Of a stretch of DNA of 64,000 nt, positions 24,956-38,630 are shown one piece after another. The position numbers were made by a program, and so were the translations under genes. The stretch is from positions 21,405,638 to 21,469,637 of the forward strand of contig OZ059900.1 in assembly GCA_964057225.1 (NCBI GenBank). The letters run 5' to 3'. Below the pieces are notes generated by a model that did no database searches, was not told where the DNA came from, and saw only the letters and a list, made by a program, of their open reading frames with translations. How positions within the stretch are numbered: position 1 is the first letter of the stretch; each line of letters opens with the position of its first letter. This DNA comes from Auanema rhodensis. Taxonomy: Eukaryota; Nematoda; Chromadorea; Rhabditida; Rhabditidae.

Positions 24956-26323
24956 CAACGAATTTCAGCGTGTTACATACTAAAATGAAGCATTTTACAT
25001 GCTGAACACTAAAAAAATACAAAAACACAGTATTTCCCATGAGAAATAATTTATTATGCTGGAAAACCAGTTTTTGGAAATTTCGCTGTAAACAAGGTTT
25101 TGACTTACGATTTCATGTGTTCAAACTCATGCAATGTCAATGAAACCTAGCTCAAAATTGTTCCTACAACGTCTAGTTCCACTTTCACGACAAAAAAACA
25201 GGGGTTAGAAAATTAAGGAAATTAGCATATTCTGAGGGCACGCCCTTTATGGCTAATATTGATTAAATCGATTTTTGTTCATATGAGTCGTCAAATGCAA
25301 CGAATTTCAGCGTGTTACATACTAAAATGAAGCATTTTACATGCTGAACACTATAAAAATACAAAAACACAGTATTTCCCATGAGAAATATTTTATTATG
25401 CTGGAAAACCAGTTTTGGGAAATTTCGCTGTAAACAAGGTTTTGACTTACAATTTCATGTGTTCAAACTCATGCAATGTCAACGAAACCTAGCTCAAAAT
25501 TGTTCCTACAACGTCTAATTCCACTTTCACGACAAAAAAACAGGGGTTAGAAAATTAAGGAAATTAGCATATTCTGAGGGCACGCCCCTTATGGCTAATA
25601 TTGATTAAATCGATTTTTGTTCATATGAGTTGTGAAATGCAACGAATTTCAGCGTGTTACATACTAAAATGAAGCATTTTACATGCTGAACACTAGAAAA
25701 ATACAAAAACACAGTATTTCCCATGAGAAATATTTTATTATGCTGGAAAACCAGTTTTGGGAAATTTCGCTGTAAACAAGGTTTTGACTTACAATTTCAT
25801 GTGTTCAAACTCATGCAATGTCAATGAAACCTAGCTCAAAATTGTTCCTACAACGTCTAATTCCACTTTCACGACAAAAAAACAGGGGTTAGAAAATTAA
25901 GGAAATTAGCATATTCTGAGGGCACGCCCCTTATGGCTAATATTGATTAAATCGATTTTTGTTCATATGAGTCGTGAAATGCAACGAATTTCAGCGTGTT
26001 ACATACTAAAATGAAGCATTTTACATGCTGAACACTAGAAAAATACAAAAACACAGTATTTCCCATGAGAAATATTTTATTATGCTGGAAAACCAGTTTT
26101 TGGAAATTTCGCTGTAAACAAGGTTTTGACTTACGATTTCATGTGTTCAAACTCATGCAATGTCAATGAAACCTAGCTCAAAATTGTTCGTACAACGTCT
26201 AGTTCCACTTTCACGACAAAAAAACAGGGGTTAGAAAATTAAGGAAGTTAGCATATTCTGAGGGCACGCCCCTTATGGCTAATATTGATTAAATCGATTT
26301 TTGTTCATATGAGTAGTCAAATG

Positions 26324-26665
26324 CAACGAATTTTAGCGTGTTACATACTAAAATGAAGCATTTTACATGCTGAACACTAGAAAAATACAAAAACACAGTA
26401 TTTCCCATGAGAAATATTTTATTATGCTGGAAAACCAGTTTTTGGAAATTTCGCTGTAAACAAGGTTTTGACTTACGATTTCATGTGTTCAAACTCATGC
26501 AATGTCAATGAAACCTAGCTCAAAATTGTTCGTACAACGTCTAGTTCCACTTTCACGACAAAAAAACAGGGGTTAGAAAATTTAGGAAATTAGCATATTC
26601 TGAGGGCACGCCCCTTATGGCTAATATTGATTAAATCGATTTTGGTTCATATGAGTCGTCAAATG
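26324..26665. repeat. Hybrid monomer M78 (M32 type to M64 type)
   Basis: The 5' part carries GAATTTTAGCG and GTATTTCCC like M32. The 3' part carries AATTTAGG and GATTTTGGTTC like M64 and lacks the GAAGTTAGC and TAGTC of M32. The switch lies between about 26401 and 26582, in register, with the monomer length kept at 342. This is the expected product of an unequal exchange or deletion between two monomers at the same internal position. Confidence 0.8.
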
Positions 26666-27007
26666 CAACGAATTTCAGCGTGTTACATACTAAAATGAAG
26701 CATTTTACATGCTGAACACTAGAAAAATACAAAAACACAGTTTTACCCATGAGAAATATTTTATTATGCTGGAAAACCAGTTTTTGGAAATTTCGCTGTA
26801 AACAAGGTTTTGACTTACGATTTCATGTGTTCAAACTCATGCAATGTCAATGAAACCTAGCTCAAAATTGTTCGTACAACGTCTAGTTCCACTTTCACGA
26901 CAAAAAAACAGGGGTTAGAAAATTTAGGAAATTAGCATATTCTGAGGGCACGCCCCTTATGGCTAATATTGATTAAATCGATTTTTGTTCATATGAGTCG
27001 TCAAATG

Positions 27008-29059
27008 CAACGAATTTCAGCGTGTTACATACTAAAATGAAGTATTTTACATGCTGAACACTAGAAAAATACAAAAACACAGTATTTCCCATGAGAAATA
27101 TTTTATTATGCTGGAAAACCAGTTTTTAGAAATTTCGCTGTAAACAAGGTTTTGACTTACGATTTCATGTGTTCAAACTCATGCAATGTCAATGAAACCT
27201 TGCTCAAAATTGTTCCTACAACGTCTAGTTCCACTTTCACGACAAAAAAACAGGGGTTAGAAAATTAAGGAAATTAGCATATTCTGAGGGCACGCCCCTT
27301 ATGGCTAATATTGATTAAATCGATTTTTGTTCATATGAGTCGTCAAATGAAACGAATTTCAGGGTGTTACATACTAAAATGAAGCATTTTACATGCTGAA
27401 CACTATAAAAATACAAAAACACAGTATTTCCCATGAGAAATATTTTATTATGCTGGAAAACCAGTTTTTGGAAAGTTCGCTGTAAACAAGGTTTTGACTT
27501 ACGATTTCATGTGTTCAAACTCATGCAATGTCAATGAAACCTTGCTCAAAATTGTTTCTACAACGTCTAGTTCCACTTTCACGACAAAAAAACAGGGGTT
27601 AGAAAATTAAGGAAATTAGCATATTCTGAGGGCACGCCCCTTATGGCTAATATTGATTAAATCGATTTTTGTTCATATGAGTCGTCAAATGAAACGAATT
27701 TCAGGGTGTTACATACTAAAATGAAGCATTTTACATGCTGAACACTATAAAAATACAAAAACTTAGTATTTCCCATGAGAAATATTTTATTATGCTGGAA
27801 AACCAGTTTTTGGAAAGTTCGCTGTAAACAAGGTTTTGACTTACGATTTCATGTGTTCAAACTCATGCAATGTCAATGAAACCTAGCTCAAAATTGTTCC
27901 TACAACGTCTTATTCCACTTTCACGACAAAAAAACAGGGGTTAGAAAATTAAGGAAATTAGCATATTCTGAGGGCACGCCCCTTATGGCTAATATTGATT
28001 AAATCGATTTTTGTTCATATGAGTCGTCAAATGCAACGAATTTCAGCGTGTTACATACTAAAATGAAGTATTTTACATGCTGAACACTAGAAAAATACAA
28101 AAACACAGTATTTCCCATGAGAAATATTTTATTATGCTGGAAAACCAGTTTTTGGAAATTTCGCTGTAAACAAGGTTTTGACTTACGATTTCATGTGTTC
28201 AAACTCATGCAATGTCAATGAAACCTTGCTCAAAATTGTTCCTACAACGTCTAGTTCCACTTTCACGACAAAAAAACAGGGGTTAGAAAATTAAGGAAAT
28301 TAGCATATTCTGAGGGCACGCCCCTTATGGCTAATATTGATTAAATCGATTTTTGTTCATATGAGTCGTCAAATGAAACGAATTTCAGGGTGTTACATAC
28401 TAAAATGAAGCATTTTACATGCTGAACACTATAAAAATACAAAAACACAGTATTTCCCATGAGAAATATTTTATTATGCTGGAAAACCAGTTTTTGGAAA
28501 GTTCGCTGTAAACAAGGTTTTGACTTACGATTTCATGTGTTCAAACTCATGCAATGTCAATGAAACCTTGCTCAAAATTGTTTCTACAACGTCTAGTTCC
28601 ACTTTCACGACAAAAAAACAGGGGTTAGAAAATTAAGGAAATTAGCATATTCTGAGGGCACGCCCCTTATGGCTAATATTGATTAAATCGATTTTTGTTC
28701 TTATGAGTCGTCAAATGAAACGAATTTCAGGGTGTTACATACTAAAATGAAGCATTTTACATGCTGAACACTATAAAAATACAAAAACTTAGTATTTCCC
28801 ATGAGAAATATTTTATTATGCTGGAAAACCAGTTTTTGGAAAGTTCGCTGTAAACAAGGTTTTGACTTACGATTTCATGTGTTCAAACTCATGCAATGTC
28901 AATGAAACCTAGCTCAAAATTGTTCCTACAACGTCTTATTCCACTTTCACGACAAAAAAACAGGGGTTAGAAAATTAAGGAAATTAGCATATTCTGAGGG
29001 CACGCCCCTTATGGCTAATATTGATTAAATCGATTTTTGTTCATATGAGTCGTCAAATG
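27008..29059. repeat. Doubled 3-monomer unit, second occurrence (M80-M82 / M83-M85)
   Basis: Copies at 27008-28033 and 28034-29059 match M66-M68 and M69-M71, including the GTTTTTAGAAA marker in the first monomer only. A private change is GTTCTTATGAG at the end of M84 (about 28700). Confidence 0.85.
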
Positions 29060-29742
29060 CAACGAATTTCAGCGTGTTACATACTTAAATGAAGTATTTT
29101 ACATGCTGAACACTAGAAAAATACAAAAACACAGTATTTCCCATGAGAAATATTTTATTATGCTGGAAAACCAGTTTTTGGAAATTTCGCTGTAAACAAG
29201 GTTTTGACTTACGATTTCATGTGTTCAAACTCATGCAATGTCAATGAAACCTAGCTCAAAATTGTTCCTACAACGTCTAGTTCCACTTTCACGACAAAAA
29301 ACAGGGGTTAGAAAATTAAGGAAATTAGCATATTCTGAGGGCACGCCCCTTATGGCTTATATTGATTAAATCGATTTTTGTTCATATGAGTCGTCAAATG
29401 CAACGAATTTCAGCGTGTTACATACTAAAATGGAGTATTTTACATGCTGAACACTATAAAAATACAAAAACACAGTATTTCCCATGAGAAATATTTTATT
29501 ATGCTGGAAAACCAGTTTTTGGAAATTTCGCTGTAAACAAGGTTTTGACTTACGATTTCATGTGTTCAAACTCATGCAATGTCAATGAAACCTAGCTCAA
29601 AATTGTTTCTACAACGTCTTGTTCCACTTTCACGACAAAAAAACAGGGGTTAGAAAATTAAGGAAATTAGCATATTCTGAGGGCACGCCCCTTATGGCTA
29701 ATATTGATTAAATCGATTTTTGTTCATATGAGTCGTCAAATG

Positions 29743-32700
29743 CAACGAATTTCAGCGTGTTACATACTAAAATGAAGCATTTTACATGCTGAACACTAAA
29801 AAAATACAAAAACACAGTATTTCCCATGAGAAATAATTTATTATGCTGGAAAACCAGTTTTTGGAAATTTCGCTGTAAACAAGGTTTTGACTTACGATTT
29901 CATGTGTTCAAACTCATGCAATGTCAATGAAACCTAGCTCAAAATTGTTCCTACAACGTCTAGTTCCACTTTCACGACAAAAAAACAGGGGTTAGAAAAT
30001 TAAGGAAATTAGCATATTCTGAGGGCACGCCCTTTATGGCTAATATTGATTAAATCGATTTTTGTTCATATGAGTCGTCAAATGCAACGAATTTCAGCGT
30101 GTTACATACTAAAATGAAGCATTTTACATGCTGAACACTATAAAAATACAAAAACACAGTATTTCCCATGAGAAATATTTTATTATGCTGGAAAACCAGT
30201 TTTGGGAAATTTCGCTGTAAACAAGGTTTTGACTTACAATTTCATGTGTTCAAACTCATGCAATGTCAACGAAACCTAGCTCAAAATTGTTCCTACAACG
30301 TCTAATTCCACTTTCACGACAAAAAAACAGGGGTTAGAAAATTAAGGAAATTAGCATATTCTGAGGGCACGCCCCTTATGGCTAATATTGATTAAATCGA
30401 TTTTTGTTCATATGAGTTGTGAAATGCAACGAATTTCAGCGTGTTACATACTAAAATGAAGCATTTTACATGCTGAACACTAGAAAAATACAAAAACACA
30501 GTATTTCCCATGAGAAATATTTTATTATGCTGGAAAACCAGTTTTGGGAAATTTCGCTGTAAACAAGGTTTTGACTTACAATTTCATGTGTTCAAACTCA
30601 TGCAATGTCAATGAAACCTAGCTCAAAATTGTTCCTACAACGTCTAATTCCACTTTCACGACAAAAAAACAGGGGTTAGAAAATTAAGGAAATTAGCATA
30701 TTCTGAGGGCACGCCCCTTATGGCTAATATTGATTAAATCGATTTTTGTTCATATGAGTCGTGAAATGCAACGAATTTCAGCGTGTTACATACTAAAATG
30801 AAGCATTTTACATGCTGAACACTAGAAAAATACAAAAACACAGTATTTCCCATGAGAAATATTTTATTATGCTGGAAAACCAGTTTTTGGAAATTTCGCT
30901 GTAAACAAGGTTTTGACTTACGATTTCATGTGTTCAAACTCATGCAATGTCAATGAAACCTAGCTCAAAATTGTTCGTACAACGTCTAGTTCCACTTTCA
31001 CGACAAAAAAACAGGGGTTAGAAAATTAAGGAAGTTAGCATATTCTGAGGGCACGCCCCTTATGGCTAATATTGATTAAATCGATTTTTGTTCATATGAG
31101 TAGTCAAATGCAACGAATTTTAGCGTGTTACATACTAAAATGAAGCATTTTACATGCTGAACACTAGAAAAATACAAAAACACAGTATTTCCCATGAGAA
31201 ATATTTTATTATGCTGGAAAACCAGTTTTTGGAAATTTCGCTGTAAACAAGGTTTTGACTTACGATTTCATGTGTTCAAACTCATGCAATGTCAATGAAA
31301 CCTAGCTCAAAATTGTTCGTACAACGTCTAGTTCCACTTTCACGACAAAAAAACAGGGGTTAGAAAATTAAGGAAGTTAGCATATTCTGAGGGCACGCCC
31401 CTTATGGCTAATATTGATTAAATCGATTTTTGTTCATATGAGTAGTCAAATGCAACGAATTTTAGCGTGTTACATACTAAAATGAAGCATTTTACATGCT
31501 GAACACTAGAAAAATACAAAAACACAGTATTTCCCATGAGAAATATTTTATTATGCTGGAAAACCAGTTTTTGGAAATTTCGCTGTAAACAAGGTTTCGA
31601 CTTACGATTTCATGTGTTCAAACTCATGCAATGTCAATGAAACCTAGCTCAAAATTGTTTCTACAACGTCTAGTTCCACTTTCACGACAAAAAACAGGGG
31701 TTAGAAAATTAAGGAAATTAGCATATTCTGAGGGCACGCCCCTTATGGCTAATATTGATTAAATCGATTTTTGTTCATATGAGTCGTCAAATGCAACGAA
31801 TTTCAGCGTGTTACATACTAAAATGAAGCATTTTACATGCTGAACACTAGAAAAATACAAAAACACAGTATTTCCCATGAGAAATATTTTATTATGCTGG
31901 AAAACCAGTTTTTGGAAATTTCGCTGTAAACAAGGTTTTGACTTACGATTTCATGTGTTCAAACTCATGCAATGTCAATGAAACCTAGCTCAAAATTGTT
32001 CGTACAACGTCTAATTCCACTTTCACGACAAAAAAACAGGGGTTAGAAAATTAAGGAAATTAGCATATTCTGAGGGCACGCCCCTTATGGCTAATATTGA
32101 TTAAATCGATTTTTGTTCATATGAGTCGTCAAATGCAACGAATTTCAGCGTGTTACATACTAAAATGAAGCATTTTACATGCTGAACACTAGAAAAATAC
32201 AAAAACACAGTATTTCCCATGAGAAATATTTTATTATGCTGGAAAACCAGTTTTTGGAAATTTCGCTGTAAACAAGGTTTTGACTTACGATTTCATGTGT
32301 TCAAACTCATGCAATGTCAATGAAACCTAGCTCAAAATTGTTCCTACAACGTCTAGTTCCACTTTCACGACAAAAAAACAGGGGTTAGAAAATTAAGGAA
32401 ATTAGCATATTCTGAGGGCACGCCCCTTATGGCTAATATTGATTAAATCGATTTTTGTTCATATGAGTCGTCAAATGCAACGAATTTCAGCGTGTTACAT
32501 ACTAAAATGAAGCATTTTACATGCTTAACACTAGAAAAATACAAAAACACAGTATTTCCCATGAGAAATATTTTATTATGCTGGAAAACCAGTTTTTGGA
32601 AATTTCGCTGTAAACAAGGTTTCGACTTACGATTTCATGTGTTCAAACTCATGCAATGTCAATGAAACCTAGCTCAAAATTGTTTCTACAACGTCTAGTT

Positions 32701-35211
32701 CCACTTTCACGACAAAAAAACAGGGGTTAGAAAATTAAGGAAATTAGCATATTCTGAGGGCACGCCCCTTATGGCTAATATTGATTAAATCGATTTTTGT
32801 TCATATGAGTCGTCAAATGCAACGAATTTCAGCGTGTTACATACTAAAATGAAGCATTTTACATGCTGAACACTAGAAAAATACAAAAACACAGTATTTC
32901 CCATGAGAAATATTTTATTATGCTGGAAAACCAGTTTTTGGAAATTTCGCTGCAAACAAGGTTTTGACTTACGATTTCATGTGTTCAAACTCATGCAATG
33001 TCAATGAAACCTAGCTCAAAATTGTTCGTACAACGTCTAATTCCACTTTCACGACAAAAGAACAGGGGTTAGAAAATTAAGGAAATTAGCATATTCTGAG
33101 GGCACGCCCCTTATGGCTAATATTGATTAAATCGATTTTTGTTCATATGAGTCGTCAAATGCAACGAATTTCAGCGTGTTACATACTAAAATGAAGCATT
33201 TTACATGCTGAACACTAGAAAAATACAAAAACACAGTATTTCCCATGAGAAATATTTTATTATGCTGGAAAACCAGTTTTTGGAAATTTCGCTGTAAACA
33301 AGGTTTTGACTTACGATTTCATGTGTTCAAACTCATGCAATGTCAATGAAACCTAGCTCAAAATTGTTCGTACAACGTCTAGTTCCACTTTCACGACAAA
33401 AAAACAGGGGTTAGAAAATTAAGGAAATTAGCATATTCTGAGGGCACGCCCCTTATGGCTAATATTGATTAAATCGATTTTTGTTCATATGAGTCGTCAA
33501 ATGCAACAAATTTCAGCGTGTTACATACTAAAATGAAGCATTTTACAAGCTGAACACTAGAAAAATACAAAAACACAGTTTTTCCCATGAGAAATATTTT
33601 ATTATGCTGGAAAACCAGTTTTTGGAAATTTCGCTGTAAACAAGGTTTTGACTTACGATTTCATGTGTTCAAACTCATGCAATGTCAATGAAACCTAGCT
33701 CAAAATTGTTCGTACAACGTCTAGTTCCACTTTCACGACAAAAAAACAGGGGTTAGAAAATTAAGGAAATTAGCATATTCTGAGGGCACGCCCCTTATGG
33801 CTAATATTGATTAAATCGATTTTTGTTCATATGAGTCGTCAAATGCAACAAATTTCAGCGTGTTACATACTAAAATGAAGCATTTTACAAGCTGAACACT
33901 AGAAAAATACAAAAACACAGTTTTTCCCATGAGAAATATTTTATTATGCTGGAAACCAGTTTTTGGAATTTTCGCTGTAAACAAGGTTTTGACTTACGAT
34001 TTCATGTGTTCAAACTCATGCAATGTCAATGAAACCTAGCTCAAAATTGTTCGTACAACGTCTAGTTCCACTTTCACGACAAAAAAACAGGGGTTAGAAA
34101 ATTTAGGAAATTAGCATATTCTGAGGGCACGCCCCTTATGGCTAATATTGATTAAATCGATTTTGGTTCATATGAGTCGTCAAATGCAACGAATTTCAGC
34201 GTGTTACATACTAAAATGAAGCATTTTACATGCTGAACACTAGAAAAATACAAAACACAGTTTTTCCCATGAGAAATATTTTATTATGCTGGAAAACCAG
34301 TTTTTGGAAATTTCGCTGTAAACAAGGTTTTGACTTACGATTTCATGTGTTCAAACTCATGCAATGTCAATGAAACCTAGCTCAAAATTGTTCGTACAAC
34401 GTCTAGTTCCACTTTCACGACAAAAAAACAGGGGTTAGAAAATTTAGGAAATTAGCATATTCTGAGGGCACGCCCCTTATGGCTAATATTGATTAAATCG
34501 ATTTTTGTTCATATGAGTCGTCAAAAGCAACGAATTTCAGCGTGTTACATACTAAAATGAAGTATTTTACATGCTGAACACTAGAAAAATACAAAAACAC
34601 AGTATTTCCCATGAGAAATATTTTATTATGCTGGAAAACCAGTTTTTGGAAATTTCGCTGTAAACAAGGTTTTGACTTACGATTTCATGTGTTCAAACTC
34701 ATGCAATGTCAATGAAACCTTGCTCAAAATTGTTCCTACAACGTCTAGTTCCACTTTCACGACAAAAAAACAGGGGTTAGAAAATTAAGGAAATTAGCAT
34801 ATTCTGAGGGCACGCCCCTTATGGCTAATATTGATTAAATCGATTTTTGTTCATATGAGTCGTCAAATGAAACGAATTTCAGGGTGTTACATACTAAAAT
34901 GAAGCATTTTACATGCTGAACACTAAAAAAATACAAAAACACAGTATTTCCCATGAGAAATAATTTATTATGCTGGAAAACCAGTTTTTGGAAATTTCGC
35001 TGTAAACAAGGTTTTGACTTACGATTTCATGTGTTCAAACTCATGCAATGTCAATGAAACCTAGCTCAAAATTGTTCCTACAACGTCTAGTTCCACTTTC
35101 ACGACAAAAAAACAGGGGTTAGAAAATTAAGGAAATTAGCATATTCTGAGGGCACGCCCTTTATGGCTAATATTGATTAAATCGATTTTTGTTCATATGA
35201 GTCGTCAAATG
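29743..35211. repeat. Large higher-order unit, copy 3: 16 monomers, truncated (M88-M103)
   Basis: 5469 bp. M88-M100 match M28-M40; M101 matches the M41/M42 type, M102 matches M43, and M103 starts as M44 and finishes as M28. The series then restarts with another M28-type monomer (M104). Monomer starts run from 29743 in 342-bp steps, with 341-bp units at 31453, 33846 and 34187, exactly as in copy 1. Confidence 0.88.
34870..35211. repeat. Hybrid monomer M103 (M44 type to M28 type)
   Basis: It begins AAACGAATTTCAGGG as in M44, then carries CTAAAAAAAT, AATAATTTATT and GCCCTTT as in M28. The switch falls between about 34884 and 34925, the narrowest exchange interval I can define in this window. 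As a result two M28-type monomers lie side by side (34870 and 35212). Confidence 0.85.
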
Positions 35212-38200
35212 CAACGAATTTCAGCGTGTTACATACTAAAATGAAGCATTTTACATGCTGAACACTAAAAAAATACAAAAACACAGTATTTCCCATGAGA
35301 AATAATTTATTATGCTGGAAAACCAGTTTTTGGAAATTTCGCTGTAAACAAGGTTTTGACTTACGATTTCATGTGTTCAAACTCATGCAATGTCAATGAA
35401 ACCTAGCTCAAAATTGTTCCTACAACGTCTAGTTCCACTTTCACGACAAAAAAACAGGGGTTAGAAAATTAAGGAAATTAGCATATTCTGAGGGCACGCC
35501 CTTTATGGCTAATATTGATTAAATCGATTTTTGTTCATATGAGTCGTCAAATGCAACGAATTTCAGCGTGTTACATACTAAAATGAAGCATTTTACATGC
35601 TGAACACTATAAAAATACAAAAACACAGTATTTCCCATGAGAAATATTTTATTATGCTGGAAAACCAGTTTTGGGAAATTTCGCTGTAAACAAGGTTTTG
35701 ACTTACAATTTCATGTGTTCAAACTCATGCAATGTCAACGAAACCTAGCTCAAAATTGTTCCTACAACGTCTAATTCCACTTTCACGACAAAAAAACAGG
35801 GGTTAGAAAATTAAGGAAATTAGCATATTCTGAGGGCACGCCCCTTATGGCTAATATTGATTAAATCGATTTTTGTTCATATGAGTTGTGAAATGCAACG
35901 AATTTCAGCGTGTTACATACTAAAATGAAGCATTTTACATGCTGAACACTAGAAAAATACAAAAACACAGTATTTCCCATGAGAAATATTTTATTATGCT
36001 GGAAAACCAGTTTTGGGAAATTTCGCTGTAAACAAGGTTTTGACTTACAATTTCATGTGTTCAAACTCATGCAATGTCAATGAAACCTAGCTCAAAATTG
36101 TTCCTACAACGTCTAATTCCACTTTCACGACAAAAAAACAGGGGTTAGAAAATTAAGGAAATTAGCATATTCTGAGGGCACGCCCCTTATGGCTAATATT
36201 GATTAAATCGATTTTTGTTCATATGAGTCGTGAAATGCAACGAATTTCAGCGTGTTACATACTAAAATGAAGCATTTTACATGCTGAACACTAGAAAAAT
36301 ACAAAAACACAGTATTTCCCATGAGAAATATTTTATTATGCTGGAAAACCAGTTTTTGGAAATTTCGCTGTAAACAAGGTTTTGACTTACGATTTCATGT
36401 GTTCAAACTCATGCAATGTCAATGAAACCTAGCTCAAAATTGTTCGTACAACGTCTAGTTCCACTTTCACGACAAAAAAACAGGGGTTAGAAAATTAAGG
36501 AAGTTAGCATATTCTGAGGGCACGCCCCTTATGGCTAATATTGATTAAATCGATTTTTGTTCATATGAGTAGTCAAATGCAACGAATTTTAGCGTGTTAC
36601 ATACTAAAATGAAGCATTTTACATGCTGAACACTAGAAAAATACAAAAACACAGTATTTCCCATGAGAAATATTTTATTATGCTGGAAAACCAGTTTTTG
36701 GAAATTTCGCTGTAAACAAGGTTTTGACTTACGATTTCATGTGTTCAAACTCATGCAATGTCAATGAAACCTAGCTCAAAATTGTTCGTACAACGTCTAG
36801 TTCCACTTTCACGACAAAAAAACAGGGGTTAGAAAATTAAGGAAGTTAGCATATTCTGAGGGCACGCCCCTTATGGCTAATATTGATTAAATCGATTTTT
36901 GTTCATATGAGTAGTCAAATGCAACGAATTTTAGCGTGTTACATACTAAAATGAAGCATTTTACATGCTGAACACTAGAAAAATACAAAAACACAGTATT
37001 TCCCATGAGAAATATTTTATTATGCTGGAAAACCAGTTTTTGGAAATTTCGCTGTAAACAAGGTTTCGACTTACGATTTCATGTGTTCAAACTCATGCAA
37101 TGTCAATGAAACCTAGCTCAAAATTGTTTCTACAACGTCTAGTTCCACTTTCACGACAAAAAACAGGGGTTAGAAAATTAAGGAAATTAGCATATTCTGA
37201 GGGCACGCCCCTTATGGCTAATATTGATTAAATCGATTTTTGTTCATATGAGTCGTCAAATGCAACGAATTTCAGCGTGTTACATACTAAAATGAAGCAT
37301 TTTACATGCTGAACACTAGAAAAATACAAAAACACAGTATTTCCCATGAGAAATATTTTATTATGCTGGAAAACCAGTTTTTGGAAATTTCGCTGTAAAC
37401 AAGGTTTTGACTTACGATTTCATGTGTTCAAACTCATGCAATGTCAATGAAACCTAGCTCAAAATTGTTCGTACAACGTCTAATTCCACTTTCACGACAA
37501 AAAAACAGGGGTTAGAAAATTAAGGAAATTAGCATATTCTGAGGGCACGCCCCTTATGGCTAATATTGATTAAATCGATTTTTGTTCATATGAGTCGTCA
37601 AATGCAACGAATTTCAGCGTGTTACATACTAAAATGAAGCATTTTACATGCTGAACACTAGAAAAATACAAAAACACAGTATTTCCCATGAGAAATATTT
37701 TATTATGCTGGAAAACCAGTTTTTGGAAATTTCGCTGTAAACAAGGTTTTGACTTACGATTTCATGTGTTCAAACTCATGCAATGTCAATGAAACCTAGC
37801 TCAAAATTGTTCCTACAACGTCTAGTTCCACTTTCACGACAAAAAAACAGGGGTTAGAAAATTAAGGAAATTAGCATATTCTGAGGGCACGCCCCTTATG
37901 GCTAATATTGATTAAATCGATTTTTGTTCATATGAGTCGTCAAATGCAACGAATTTCAGCGTGTTACATACTAAAATGAAGCATTTTACATGCTTAACAC
38001 TAGAAAAATACAAAAACACAGTATTTCCCATGAGAAATATTTTATTATGCTGGAAAACCAGTTTTTGGAAATTTCGCTGTAAACAAGGTTTCGACTTACG
38101 ATTTCATGTGTTCAAACTCATGCAATGTCAATGAAACCTAGCTCAAAATTGTTTCTACAACGTCTAGTTCCACTTTCACGACAAAAAAACAGGGGTTAGA

Positions 38201-38630
38201 AAATTAAGGAAATTAGCATATTCTGAGGGCACGCCCCTTATGGCTAATATTGATTAAATCGATTTTTGTTCATATGAGTCGTCAAATGCAACGAATTTCA
38301 GCGTGTTACATACTAAAATGAAGCATTTTACATGCTTAACACTAGAAAAATACAAAAACACAGTATTTCCCATGAGAAATATTTTATTATGCTGGAAAAC
38401 CAGTTTTTGGAAATTTCGCTGTAAACAAGGTTTCGACTTACGATTTCATGTGTTCAAACTCATGCAATGTCAATGAAACCTAGCTCAAAATTGTTTCTAC
38501 AACGTCTAGTTCCACTTTCACGACAAAAAAACAGGGGTTAGAAAATTAAGGAAATTAGCATATTCTGAGGGCACGCCCCTTATGGCTAATATTGATTAAA
38601 TCGATTTTTGTTCATATGAGTCGTCAAATG

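Larger units (their letters stand above)
24956..29742. repeat. Large higher-order unit, copy 2: 14 monomers, internally deleted (M74-M87)
   Basis: 4787 bp. M74-M77 match M28-M31; M78 starts as M32 and ends as M64; M79-M87 match M65-M73. The equivalent of M33-M63 is therefore missing. Together with the neighbouring series this appears as a 14-monomer tandem repeat (21879-26665 and 26666-31452, offset exactly 4787). Confidence 0.88.
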
